DNA of 64,000 nucleotides from Sistotremastrum niveocremeum HHB9708 (taxonomy: Eukaryota; Basidiomycota; Agaricomycetes; Sistotremastrales; Sistotremastraceae): assembly GCA_001630475.1 (NCBI GenBank), contig KV419402.1, positions 637,691-701,690 on the forward strand, read 5' to 3'. This document shows positions 51,887 through 63,310 of the stretch, in pieces (within the stretch, counting starts at the first letter, position 1; each line of letters starts with the position of its first letter). Position numbers and translations under genes: made by a program. Under the pieces are notes generated by a model. That model was not told where the DNA came from and ran no database searches. It saw nothing but the letters and a program-made list of their open reading frames with translations.

Positions 51887-54095
51887 ATGTCTAGAGATCC
51901 CCATCCCTCTCAAACTCGTTCAGCCGTAATGTCGTCCTCGCCAACCAGTCGTGTCATCAGTCCATCTTCGAGTGGACGTTCTGAAAAGACGTTACAGTCC
52001 TCGAACAGCAATATCGGTCCTGGTCTTCAACGACGCCAGACCCGTGTCCCAGATCCAGAACGTCAAGGATCTCTCCCTCCTCCTGGTACATTGGCATCTG
52101 CTAATGGCAATGGCGCGAATGGACTGGAAGACCCCAATGAAGCTCAGACTTATACTGAAATGGCTGAAGATCTCTTCGAACGAGGATATGAAGAAGCAAA
52201 AACGCGCTATCGACGATTCTGGGATCGCTTACGCGGGAAGGGAAGGAACGTACCAGGGTGGAAGAGGAGTTTGAAGAATATCATCATCTCGAGTCCCCTC
52301 AACGTGCTTTTCGTTTTCTTACCTGTGGCATGGGTCGCACGATGGAAAGACGATCATTTCAGCGAGGGAGAAAGATTTGCTTGTGAGTCCTCGTAGATCA
52401 TTGGCTGTGGTGGCATCATGATACTGATCGATAATGTCGTAGTTGCATTTTTGGCTATTATTCCGCTGGAAACGATGTTCCAATGGGGTGGTGAACAGAT
52501 GGCTTTGTACCTTGGCAAGGTTCGTATTTTATTTCGTATCCTCGATGATTTCGTCTCATCCATACATTAGGAACTGGGTGATCTGATGGAAATTACTTTA
52601 CATAAGTATAGTCCAGCATTGCTCTTTCTCGTCGACGAAGTACTGACGGATTATATAGCGCCGTCGAAGCAGCTCTAGCAATATTCCTTCTGGCCAAATG
52701 CGAGTACGTACACTCCTCCCCTCCACCCATTCCACTCTCCTGACAACGCCATCGCCCAGACTCCGCCTCGTCCAATCTACAATCATCGGCGTAATAATCC
52801 TCCATCTCCTCCTCATCCCCGGTACATCCTTCTTAATAGGCGGTGCCCGAATCCTGGAACAGAATCTTCACGAACACAATACCCAACTGAACCACTCCCT
52901 CCTCACTCTCGGAGTGATGACGATAATGCTTCCTACGGCGTTCTTCACTGCGTTAGATAGAGGCGATATTATTGGGGAAGCGAGAACTGGGGAGAATAAT
53001 CAGGGAACGGAATTGTTGACTGATGATAGACGGGGACAATTCTTACAGTTCAGTCGAGCTTTGGCGTTGCTTTTACTTGGAGTGTACGTCCCCTTTCTTC
53101 CCTTCGATCATCTTTTCTAATGCTGCTACAGGTATATATGCTCGAGGATATTCTTGCATAATCCTCCTGGTGAACTGACATTACACGAATACGACGCCGA
53201 AGCGCCGGAGATCAAGAAAGAAGAACAGAAAGTGAAAGAGAAGTTGAGAGAGGAAGATCCAGAACTGAACCCTTGGATATGCATACTTCTTCTCGCTGTG
53301 ACTATTGGTATAATGGCACCTACAGCCGAATGGGTGCGTTACTCATTCCATGGAGTCTCTTCGAGTGATTAATGCTACACCAGCTCGTAGATGCAGTAGC
53401 AGAAATCGAGGCGGGCTCATCAATCCAAGACGAGTACGCACCTTCCTCTTCCCTCCCCAAACCCAAATCTAACACAATACTCCAGATGGCTCGGCCTATT
53501 CCTCCTCCCGCTTGTCTCATTCGGCGCAGACGCAGCAGTCGCAACCCTCTTCTTCCTCAAAAAGATTCTCTTCCTCGCACCCGAACCTCCGGCTGAATTA
53601 GCTCGAGGCATCGCTATAGATCTGAGTATCCAATTTGCGTTGTTCTGGATGCCTTTTTGTGTGGTTTTGGGGTGGTGGATTAATAAACCCCTTACTCTCC
53701 TTTTTGGTGGGCCTCGATCTTGCTTCTCTGTATGTGAAACGAGAGTCGATCGGTTCGTGCAGATCTGTTTGAGGTGTCGGTGCTGATTGCTACTTGCTTG
53801 TACGTCCGCTGGATCATTATTCGTGTTGTAGAAGTATTGACGTTTATGCAGCCTTGTGAACTACGTTACGGCGGATTCAAAAACAAACTGGGCAGAAGGT
53901 GTCATTATGATCGCCTTTTATGCTATGATTGTTTGTCTCTCCTTTTATTTCCGGCGAACTGAATGTTAATCCACCATGCAGGGCGTCGTGGCTTGGTTCT
54001 ATCCCGGTCAGGAGGAAATCATACCGTTCATGAAATGCGCGGGTGTAGGAGAGACATTGAGCGAGTTAATCAATGGGACGCTCTCGCAGGATTAG
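51887..54095 (+). CDS. CAX-type cation/proton exchanger, paralog 2
   Basis: Second exchanger of the same subfamily as 25926-27974; close relatives 26 kb apart on the same strand. ATG at 51887, stop 54093-54095. The Ser/Arg-rich soluble N-terminus has SPTSRVISPSSSGRSEKTL. Then come SSPLNVLFVFLPVAWVAR, FWRGGEQ-type text (FQWGGEQMALYLGK) and the first ion-site segment HNAVEAALAIFLL. The second site is again changed: VSFGADAAVATLFFL in place of GNAAEH. The end DSKTNWAEGVIMIAFYAMIGVVAW matches paralog 1. The inter-half loop is longer and more acidic than in paralog 1 (EIKKEEQKVKEKLREEDPE). Probably vacuolar or Golgi; the cation is undetermined. Confidence 0.88.
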
Positions 54096-54291
54096 TTTCC
54101 TTTCCTTCTTTTCTTTTTGCTCCGTTCTGGGTTTTATCTTCTTAGCTCTTCATGCATATTGCTTTCAAGCTCGACTCTCTCATCGCACGATTCGCATCCT
54201 TCTTTTTGATCTCGATCCGTCACCGCTTTCAAAATTATGCTATCTCTGACTAATTATTAATTGATTCAATTTTGATGCTATGATCCTCGTC

Positions 54292-55459
54292 TTACGAGTC
54301 TTCGCGAAGAGCTCGTTTTCCGAGTTGAATCACAGCCTTGCGAATCTCATCCGTGATCAAACTCCTCAATCTATCACTCTCCTCCCTCTCCCTCTCCACC
54401 TCCACCTCATCCTGCGCCCTCTCCCCATCAACACCGCCTTTCACAGGGCTCCCCAACCCGACGCTAGGATGACGCGGTTCTCGCAAACCTAACATCGCCT
54501 TCCGAATAGTCTCTGTGAATTGAGGTGAATGTGGACCGAATGTGATGGTGAGATTTGGGGAGTTCCATATTCTAGGAACGAATTTTGGGGAGGGACGAGG
54601 TTCGGGCATCAGTTCATCGAAGCCTGTGAGGTAGATTGGGATTATGGTAGGAGGGTGACGGGCTTCCATTAGCATTCGGCCTCTGTTAACCAGGATTTCA
54701 TCAGTATTGAAGAGGTGCGAGGGGAGAAGGGAGAGGGAGAGGGACGTACATTCCCCATTTGAATGGACCGAGGCCTGTGGTGGATTTTGATGATTCTTGA
54801 AAGACTTTGCTTTCGGGGAATAAATGGATCTTTGAGTCCATCAGTACGCTGTACGGGAAAGACAGAAAAATGGCACAGACCCATTCTCCAGAGTTAAGAA
54901 GGGAAATAGCATCGTTGACAGCAGGTTGGTATATCCCTCTACCACGGAACGTCTCGATGACTTGACCCGCTCTGAAAAATTCTGACAAGACTCTGCCACC
55001 ATGACACAACAAGTCAGTTCGAGCCCGATGAGAGAGAGAACGGGATATCGCACGGATTGGTGAACATGATATCAGAAGCTCCTAGAGCCCATCTCATGCT
55101 CTTCGTGTCACGAGAGAAATAATGCGATGAAGGGAGTATACCCCATGTCAGCGGTTCATCTAATCTTTCTCCCTATCACTCCCCCATCTTCTACAAGTCA
55201 TACACAACGCAGAACGTACACTGATATATGATTCGATACTATACACCTAGTCAGTCGATTCGAAGGCGAGGGAGGCGTAGATGGACGAACCTGTTATGAC
55301 ACCTGCGCCGGCATTGCGACGTTTGGTGTCGTTGAGCGCGTCGAGGAGGTGGTGGAGGCCTTCTATGCGTATGGAGGGTACGAAACCGAGGTTAAGGAAT
55401 GACTTGCATATGAGGCCTATGCTGCTGATTGTGATCGCTGAAGTCAGAGAACGCCGCAT
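54292..55459 (-). CDS. TAZ1: Tafazzin-like lysophospholipid acyltransferase
   Basis: Mitochondrial acyltransferase of the tafazzin family, remodelling cardiolipin acyl chains. Multi-exon. The ATG at 55459 gives MRRSLTSAITISSIGLICKS, a short N-terminal helix. The catalytic H-x4-D box is NHISVLDEP. Next are GASDIMFTNP, VIETFRGRGIYQPAV, the EGK-type HLFPESKVFQ and FKWGIGRMLMEARHPP. The C-terminal region is helical and charged (VEREREESDRLRSLITDE). The second acidic position in the H-box segment is Glu, where Asp is usual. A DNA transposon sits 27 bp upstream of the start codon and has displaced the native promoter. Confidence 0.88.
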
Positions 55460-55479
55460 GCGACGACGCACGACGGCAC

Positions 55480-57241
55480 GAGCCGTACGGTTGCCCCTGA
55501 GTCCTTAGTAGAAAATTTCAAAATACATTTTTCGTTTTCATTTCTCACGACAGGTTACCCGAGGTATTTCACCGAGGCCGCCTTTTTGGTTCCGCCACGT
55601 GCCAGGAGCTGGTAGGATGTTATCTCATGTCAGATCTACCAGTATCGCGGTGTAGCAAGTGGTACTCGAATATTACTTAGGCATAGGAGTTCGGCGCCAG
55701 AGTCTGCAAGTCCTCTGAATCAAGTTACCTCTTTTCTCAGTCCCATAGGTTTTCATGAGCGTCAGAGACATTCACGGAGATAAACGAGACAGATCCCGAA
55801 CATAGCATCGTAGCATCGTTCGAACTCCTTGCGCAAAGAATTGTCGAAGGCTTGGTATCGTGTATCCACTTCTGAGCAGTATATTTCGTATCATTCTAAA
55901 TTAAATGTATAGGCTGATATAGCGACGGCTGGTGTGTTCTCAATCAGATATCTCGCAACCCCGACTATCTGTCGAACTTTTCCGTTTGTTGTGAGCTCAT
56001 CTTCCTCAGAAGCATATTAGATTCATTTGCTGTGGATCACAGGTGTCATAAGCTTCTGCGGACCTGCCTTGCAACGTGTGTGCTGTCGTTTTCCATTCGA
56101 CATTGTTGTTTTCGGCATGCGACGAGCAGAACATGGCAGCGAAACCAAACGAGACTCGACAAGCAAGAAAGAATAAAGAATAGTATATAGACCACAGATA
56201 TGGAAGCGAGGCACGACTGACAGTAAAGAGAAAAAGAGCCGGAGAAACCAAGTTCGAGAGAGTGAGTTGGAATACGAAAGGTTCGTCGAGCACCCGTATA
56301 GCTGCACAGAAGCGGGGGTTTTCAACGAGCAATTCTCTTAGAATGTCGGAACGGAGTGATGGTGGTAATTGGTCTGCAATCAGATATTGCATGCATTACC
56401 GGATAAAAGACAGGGATGGTCAACAACGTAAACAAGGATGCACACATCAATCCTCTGAGATCCATGAGCCCGTGTATCCCTCGTACATCTCCGGTACTTC
56501 CATAGGTCTGTTCTGTGATTTCCGAGAGATACGAGCACAGCGCACAATTGTCAGCCTGGCTCTTGTATGAAGAGAGTGAAGAATCAGGCGAAGAAGAGAG
56601 AGGTTGTCATTTTGGAGATGTGTTTGCGACGCTGATGAGACGAGGAGGACTCTGAAATGCTGGCAGAAGCATTTCGAGATGGACGAAAGGTTATCAGAAT
56701 CTTCGAAATACGACATGGTTGCCAGCAATCATCTGTCAAAGGCGAACTTTTGGTTGTCACCGGAATTCTGAAGAGATCCCCGGGGAATTCCGGAATTGCA
56801 AATACCAGAAATAATATACTCAACTTCTCCGCAAGCCAATGCTTCGAAAAACTTGGCGAGTCCAACTCTCAAGTCGCGTGGCCGACTGTTCGATGGGGTC
56901 AGGATGCTGAGTAACGAAAGACGTGTGCAGACAAGGTAACAGCCAGAAGAGTTGACAACAAGACTACGTGCGCCATGGGAGAGCATTTAGATCAATGTGA
57001 GTCGCCTGTACAGAATCGTCGACGCAAAGAGGGCCTCGAACAAAGCACAACTCGGCTAAAGTCGTTCAAAGTCCGCCAGCACAGAAACTTCTCCGAGTTA
57101 GCCGAACGAATCTGGATCTGCATCCGGCATCCCCAGCGACTGGCCTCGGTGAAATACCTCGGGTAACCTGTCGTGAGAAATGAAAACGGAAATTGTATTT
57201 TGAAATTTTCTACTAAGGACTCAGGGGCAACCGTAGAGCCG
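55480..57241. mobile_element. 1.75-kb TIR DNA transposon with 6-bp target duplication
   Basis: The element spans 55486-57235. Left and right ends (55486-55579 and 57142-57235) are inverted repeats of 94 bp differing at only two positions, beginning TACGGTTGCCCCTGAGTCC. The flanks carry the direct repeat GAGCCG at 55480-55485 and 57236-57241. The 1.56-kb interior has scattered short frames (for example minus 56006-56392) but no recognisable transposase, so it is probably non-autonomous. A 6-bp duplication does not fit the common hAT, Tc1/mariner or piggyBac sizes. Near-identical ends suggest recent activity. It lies between the tafazzin and methyltransferase genes. Confidence 0.85.
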
Positions 57242-57341
57242 GCTGGCGTCTTGGCTGGCGTCTTTCAAAAATTTTAGATGCTATATCTGCCAGCGAGTCT
57301 AATATGTATATCTTAGGATGGATCTACAATGAGACGACAAT

Positions 57342-58133
57342 TTATTTTCTGACGAGCCGGCCGACTCTATGCCAGAAAAGGTGTTCCTCGGGCTCGCCTT
57401 CTTTGACCCACATCCTGCTCTGACCTTCGCTCCAGTCCCACTCCGTACTTTGTTCAATCCAAATATGACTCGGCTGATCCAATCTACATCCACCAAAAAA
57501 TCTCTTCCAAACAGGCGTCCAAAATGCCTGCCAAAAGCTCACATCTCGAAGATGCGAGCGAACGTGTTCGTAGAATAAAATTTGGCCACCGGCCGGTTTG
57601 AGGGTCCGATTTACGAGTGAGTTGATGGTCTTTTGGGGAGAAGGGATGGAACATAGTGTGAGGATGGTGATGAGAGTATCGATAGTGTGTTCTCCTCCAA
57701 TTTGAGTGATAATTTTATCGATTTCTTCAGCTCCGTAGGGAATGATGTCAAAATTCCCTTTCGCCTTCGAATATCCGTATTTCGCAGCTCGTGATATGAT
57801 ACGAGCGTGCATACGCTCGTTAGGCTCCAATGCGATGAATTTTGTGATACGAGGATGATCGAGGTAATCGAGTGTATGTCCGTGGCCTGCGCCAATGTCT
57901 AGGACTACACCATATGCATAAGGTGGGATGAGGTCTTGTTTGGAAGATTTAGCATTGCCATCTACTCCATCTCCGTAAGGTATCCAAAGGAGAGAAAAGA
58001 ATAGATCGGAGAGCTTGGACGGATGAAATATAAGGGATGGATGCTTTAAGAGTGCGCTGAGGAAGGGTAAGAGGACCAAAGTTAGCCCTCCTCGCATGTC
58101 TGAGATTGGAGAGAGGATGGCGGGTAGCTTCAT
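57342..58133 (-). CDS. Class I SAM methyltransferase (METTL7-like)
   Basis: Single-exon 263-aa methyltransferase. A hydrophobic N-terminus (LTLVLLPFLSALLKHP) suggests membrane association. The SAM-binding glycine motif is VVLDIGAGHGHTLDYL (about residues 76-91), followed by the acidic strand end FIALEPNERMH. Post-motifs are DTLITILTLCSIPSP and LKPAGGQILFYEHVRSHL, the layout of Methyltransf_11 proteins related to METTL7 thiol or lipid methyltransferases. The C-terminal region is Trp-rich (WDWSEG, MWVKEG, LFWHRVGR). The substrate is unknown. The lack of introns is unusual in this window. The right end of the TIR transposon lies about 100 bp from its stop codon. Confidence 0.85.
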   Translation of the reverse strand: MKLPAILSPISDMRGGLTLVLLPFLSALLKHPSLIFHPSKLSDLFFSLLWIPYGDGVDGNAKSSKQDLIPPYAYGVVLDIGAGHGHTLDYLDHPRITKFIALEPNERMHARIISRAAKYGYSKAKGNFDIIPYGAEEIDKIITQIGGEHTIDTLITILTLCSIPSPQKTINSLVNRTLKPAGGQILFYEHVRSHLRDVSFWQAFWTPVWKRFFGGCRLDQPSHIWIEQSTEWDWSEGQSRMWVKEGEPEEHLFWHRVGRLVRK

Positions 58134-58782
58134 CGTCGATTAGATGGCTGGCGACGAGGACGTGGTGGGAGTTCGGTAAACAAAAGAACAGAGTCCGACG
58201 TCGCGGCTTATTCAGTGCCGCGGTCAGCGTGGAGGTCTCAATTTGCGCGTTCAGAGTCAGCTATCATCGATCCCAGCGCGCCTGTGGATAGCGAGGTTAT
58301 GAAGAAATATAGGTATCCGTATGGAATATAGGAAGAGATAGTTAAGTGGGCATGTGTGCTTCAGGTTGAAGGCGTACATTCCAGTGACAGATGATGCTCA
58401 GCACAGAGCACCGCGGACTATCCTATGAACAACCAAGCGAGCATCAGAATGGCAAGCGTTTTCCATGAGGACAGGATCGTTCGTGAAAGCTGAAGTAGAT
58501 TTGAATTTCTTGGGGCAGTTCAAGTCGATTGAGCTTGCTCGCAGGCTGGTTGGTTGAGAGGTCTTACTTTCGGAGTCGGGCATCGGACTTCACCTACTCG
58601 CCTGGCACACGCAAAATTACTGACTATAGTGCAAGTTCATAGCAGCACAGTCTTCTGAAGGTTTTACACCATCCCGTCCATTATATTCTAATTTTCAATC
58701 TGTTGACGCGTGTCATTTAGGGCCTCGTTTGACGCGTCGCGGTTAGCTCAAGAGTGGAGTCGCGCCGCAAGTTGACTGCCCG
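58134..58782. other. Intergenic region
   Basis: No gene is seen. The final 100 bp form the promoter of the first F-box gene, with two ACGCGT sites listed separately. Confidence 0.4.
58706..58737. promoter_or_regulatory. Two ACGCGT (MCB-type) sites, F-box gene A
   Basis: ACGCGT at 58706-58711 and 58732-58737, 77 and 51 bp upstream of the ATG. The motif is the MluI-box bound by MBF (Swi6/Mbp1-type) factors at G1/S genes. All three tandem copies have it near the start. Confidence 0.45.
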
Positions 58783-60534
58783 ATGTCCAAGTTATTGCAA
58801 TTACTCGAAACTTTCGAGACGAACTTCTCAGAAGAAATGTGAGTCCCCTATGATATACACGCTATGATCAAGATCATGAAAGCGTCGAATGGCTAGCCGT
58901 CAACAAACCTTGAGTCACTATGCTTCGGGCCAAAGGATAACGACTATAAATGAAACCCAGCAAGGTAAATCTTGATCATCTGTTCGGCTCGTTATAAAAC
59001 TCGCTTCCTGATCCTCCTTAGCTCTAGCTCAAATGGAATGCCGAATGAAAGCGTACCTGACACAGCAGCGTAACATGTGTATGCCCATCGGACGCCTATC
59101 GGTGGAAATTGTTGTGGAGATTCTTGAGTATTGCTTGGAACAGGGGCTGGATCGATGCACGCCTCGTATTATATACCCATCTGCCTTTTTCTGGTGAGAT
59201 ACTGTTGGTGGAATTGGACGTGGATCTTGCTCATAAACGTTAGGTGCAAAACATGGAGGACCATAGCGATAAATACACCATCACTATGGTCCCAAATCTT
59301 TCTTCCCGCACCTCGCAAGATGTTTAGGCTTCTTCGAGACCGCAGCGGGACCGCATCTTTGACCGTATTCGTCCTCGCTAGCAAACACACTCTGAAAGAC
59401 TCGGAGCTGACTTGGGTCGGCAATGCTCTTTGTGAAATCATCCCTCGGATCTCGCATCTGACGCTGGAATGGTCTCTCCACAAGAGTTCCGGAATTCTTC
59501 GCGAGTTCCTTCTGGCATATGTGGGTCAAAAACAATTTGATCGTCTCCGATTCTTGGAGTGGGACGTAATGTTGCATGAACCTTCATCTGAGATCTTCAC
59601 GTTGAACGCTCCGGAAGTGAGATCTTTGAAAGTGAACGGGGAGATGTTTCGAGCTCTACGCTTGCCATGCCCCCACGTCGTTCGACTGCAGCTTATCCTT
59701 GACGATGTTTATATGTCATCAGAAGAAATTCTCGGTCTACTTTCCGAAGTGCCGTACCTGGAGCATTGCGAAATTAGCGACCCTGAGCCGATCTCTGGTC
59801 CTTTAACGACCAATTCTCGACCGCTCGTCCTGCTTTCCAATCTTCGATATCTAGCCATCGGTGCAGTAACGATCCGCCATGCAGGGTATTTACTTCAACA
59901 CCTCGAGATTCCCTCTTCCGCGAAGGTACAACTTGAAATATGGAGCGACGACTCGGAGGGTGAATCAGAGGATGTACCACACTTCGTCTCTCTTAAAAGC
60001 GTTCTTCCGACTAGCATGGCCCCTTTCCTCGGCCTTGGAATGACATTTACTGGTGTAAACTCCTGTTTCACCTTCACCACGGAGTCGGAAGGATCATTGG
60101 CTTTAGACTGTCAATTTGACAACTTGGCTCAATTGTTTTCTGAACCCTCAGATCTCGCCTCGTATGCCGCAATCCTGACCGAAGTCGAAGTGCAGTACAT
60201 GCCCTTCACGCTGCCCGCAACACGTCACTTGATCAATGCTTTTCTGTTGTGGTCGCGCATCACACAACTCAGGGTTCAACTAGACGAGAACGACTTCGAA
60301 AGACTGTTGACCGCGCTCGAGGACACGCCGGAAATCGTTTGTCCTCGCCTTCGGATTCTTGACTGTGGGGACACCAAATTAAGCAGTGCACGCATGGTTG
60401 TCTTCTTGGGGTTTCGGAGGGACAAAGGTGTTCCAATCACGGAATTGACAGTGTCGAGAAGGTGCATAGAGGGTGATGTGAATGACCTTTCTCCTTTGGT
60501 GACAAAACTTGTTATCACGGATTTGGATCCATGA
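58783..60534 (+). CDS. F-box-like protein, tandem copy A
   Basis: Predicted 528 aa from four exons (58783-58838, 58897-58964, 59022-59193, 59244-60534); the sum is 1587 nt. Agaricomycete-expanded F-box family. The F-box-like segment is MPIGRLSVEIVVEILEYCLE, split by an intron before the conserved KTWRTIAINTPSLWSQIFLP. It would bind Skp1 in an SCF ubiquitin ligase. The rest is a leucine-rich, LRR-like array with irregular repeats (LTLEWSL, LRFLEWDV, VRSLKVNG, LRYLAIG), presumably substrate-binding, ending FLGFRRDKGVPITELTVSRR. Exon 2 is 68 nt in this and both sister copies. Frame intact throughout. The substrate is unknown. Confidence 0.82.
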
Positions 60535-61155
60535 AGCTCGACTGTTAATATTTTCAATAGTGTTTTAGCTACTAATCAGGTGTCTGGGCGAGGAGACATC
60601 AGGAAATGGGGTCCTGAAATCAAAGTCGCTCCATACCACGATACAACCGTACCAAAATCTGCTACGAGACTGCTATGGGACTGCTATGGGACTGCTACGA
60701 GCTTGTCAATTCACATGAAGTTGCTATGGGGCGCTACGGTAGATGATCTCGGGCGTCAATTGAGTGCTTTATAAACGGGACTTGTCTATACTCGCTATGT
60801 GTCTACATGTCGCTACAGGGAAACCTATAGGACTACGATATCTCTACGATATCGCTACCCACTGCGGACCCTGTTTCCTGATGGATTTCTTGATTCCTAA
60901 TGGATTTCTTCCATTTACTAGTACACGCATCATTCGTGGGTCCCCTATGGGGCTTTCTGGCTTATATATATTATATATATGTAAGGCCAGGTTCTAAGGT
61001 GGTCATGACGGTGATGACCTCAAGCTCATGAGCGGACTTTAAATTGGCGTTTTTCTCGATTTTCTTCTCTCATCACAGGCTCACCCAAGCAATCACGACT
61101 GCTGGTATCGGATTTGAACTGTCCTGAGGCGTGTGGCAATACCCTAGCCAAGCCG
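60535..61155. other. Intergenic spacer with simple repeats
   Basis: Contains short imperfect repeats of GCTATGGGACT (60670-60710), GGATTTCTT repeats (60880-60910) and an AT microsatellite at 60962-60980. No gene is seen. A segment near 61095-61150 has a minus-strand B-box-like match but no foldable tRNA. Confidence 0.4.
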
Positions 61156-61161
61156 ACGCGT
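61156..61161. promoter_or_regulatory. ACGCGT (MCB-type) site, F-box copy B
   Basis: One ACGCGT, 20 bp upstream of the former ATG of the broken middle copy. Its position next to the start parallels copies A and C. Confidence 0.4.
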
Positions 61162-61175
61162 CTGGAACACGCGCC

Positions 61176-62944
61176 ATGTCGAGGGATCCGAAGTTGGATG
61201 CCTTATTCAACAATTGTTATTCAAAGGGTTTGAGACGAAGCTGGAGGAACAGCTGTGAGTCTTTTGCAACTTTCCACAACGTGAACAGAACTTGATGATA
61301 TCTGACTCTGTGTAGTCAACAACGCCTGCTTGGATCCGGGGACTACTCTGCGAGAGTCAGTGCCATTGAAAGCACTGAACAAGGCGAGTCGCGTTGATTT
61401 CTTGCCAAATTGATAACTTGCAACTTACAGCATTATCCTGCAGCCTGGAGCGAAATGGAACAACGGATGAACCTCTACCTGAAACGACAACGGAACATGT
61501 GCGCACCGATAGGACGGTTACCTGATGAACTTGTTGTGGAAGTTCTTCGATACTGCTTGGACAGTGAAAATAGTGTATATTCCAACAGCTTGTGGTGCCC
61601 ATTCCGGATCCCACCCGCGTATTCCTTGTAAGCAAGCTTGCTTGTAAGTTCATGTCAGCCCTGTATCGAATTGAGAGCCACTTTAATCTTCCCTTTAGAT
61701 GTGCGAGGTGGAGGACTGTCGCAGTCAATGCTCCATCTCTATGGTCAAAAATCATTCTCCCGCTACCCTTAAAGATGTTTAAGCTGCTTCGCGATCGGAG
61801 TGTTCCGGCCTCTCTAGATCTCGACGTTTTCGTCTCATACGAACTTTTCGAGCGTGACGATGATCTTATCTCCCGAACCGGCGATTCTCTACGCCATATC
61901 GTTCCTCGCGTCTCGCGGTTGCATGTGAGGCATCCAGCAGACAACCAAATGAACGATTTCCTAGGGTCACACATAGGACAGAAAGAATTCAGCTCGCTCA
62001 CATCTCTTGAGGTGGATGAGAGCGAAATAGAAGACGATATCAGGGAGGCTGTATATGTTCTCAATACACCTCTCCTCCGCAAACTCGCCTTTTTCGGCAG
62101 AACATCCAGTCTGTCACGCTTTCCTCTCGCAAACCTGACCGACATGACACTTGACGCAATGTCTTTGAGTGGGCTAGAAATCCTCAAGCTACTCTCTGCG
62201 ACGCCGCGGCTGGAGTGCTTCGATATTGTCTATGGCGATGTCGTCTGTTCTGATGATACGATCCCCTTACCAAACGTATCGCTCCCGTTACTTCGAAGAC
62301 TTGCCATAATTGAGTTATTGACGGACGAGGCAGACCGTTTACTGTACCATCTTGAGGTACCTCCATCTGCCCATCTGAAGCTATGGGTAAGTAATGACGG
62401 ACATTCTACTACCATCGAAGATTTCATTGGTCGTCATATGGCCACGCACTATGGACTCAAGATCTTCGTCGAACCTCTTACATTCACATTGATGTCGAAG
62501 TGTAAAGAGGACATCTCGTTCTGTACACTGCTTGATTCCGAGCCGGCGGTAGATTTCCTGGCCCTTTCCAAACATCCTACGAACCTCTCCCGGCTCGAGC
62601 TGGCGATAGAACTCCCCCCTATAAAGGTTCTCATCGGAGCACTGCGTGCATAGGATCTTCTTACCCACATATGTGTCCGCGTCGACGAGGACGACTTCGA
62701 AAGACTGTTAACAGCCTTAGAAGAAACCCCAGATATCGTCTGTCCGGCCTTGACTATCCTGGATTGCACCGGAACAAAATTTAGCACCATTCGCTTGTGT
62801 TTCTTCCTCCGCTTTCGAAGAGATAAAGGTGTTCCTATGGAGGAGTTGAGGATCACAAGAGGATCTGCTGAAGGTGGCGTGGACGCTCTTTTACCGTTGG
62901 TGGCGGAGTTTTTTGAAGTGGATGAAGTCATTGAAACGTACTAG
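61176..62944 (+). pseudogene. F-box-like protein, tandem copy B (broken)
   Basis: Clear sister of copy A: the 68-nt exon 2 (61316-61383), APIGRLPDELVVEVLRYCLD, RWRTVAVNAPSLWSKIILPL, an LRR-like body and the ending RFRRDKGVPMEELRITRG. Three oddities point to decay. In exon 1 the frame beginning at the ATG (LDALFNN) does not continue into LFKGFETKLEEQL, and the frame that joins exon 2 lacks an ATG. Intron 2 has a GC donor (GGCGAGT). A TAG at 62651-62653 lies in frame, where copy A has sense codons, before a still-conserved 97-codon end. The rest of the 353-codon main frame is uninterrupted, so decay is recent or a truncated protein is made. Confidence 0.75.
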
Positions 62945-63251
62945 GTGATGGTGTCTTTGAAATGCAGTCCAGAGGCGGTGTTTATATACTGTACAGTAGA
63001 TATGACTGTCTATATTGAGGGGTCCGAACATACTCATCATCTCTGATCATCAGCGAATCAGCGAATCAGCATGGATTCCAAAAATCCCAGAAATCTCCGT
63101 CGTTGCTCGTTGCGGTACTACCGCTTTCGGAAGCGGGATCCGGACGATCCCCTTCAAGCTTCAACAGCTGCTTCAACTGAGGCTCTCAGCGCTGGCCTCG
63201 GTGCTCGGTGTGACTTCTTTTGCTTTTGATAGCGTGTCACCGAGAGCATTT
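62945..63251. other. Intergenic spacer
   Basis: Spacer between F-box copies B and C. It contains a short direct repeat of CAGCGAAT near 63050-63070. No gene is seen. Confidence 0.4.
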
Positions 63252-63266
63252 ACGCGTTAGACGCGT
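63252..63266. promoter_or_regulatory. Two ACGCGT (MCB-type) sites, F-box gene C
   Basis: ACGCGT at 63252-63257 and 63261-63266, 59 and 50 bp upstream of the ATG at 63311. Spacing is close to that in copy A. Confidence 0.45.
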
Positions 63267-63310
63267 CGTTACATTCTGTCCAATTGCAAACACCTCTAGC
63301 AGTAGTCGTG

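Noticed and set aside
61090-61160. Minus-strand tRNA-like segment upstream of F-box copy B
   Set aside because: Has a B-box match and a GGTAT/ATACC pairing, but the enclosed length is too short for a tRNA.
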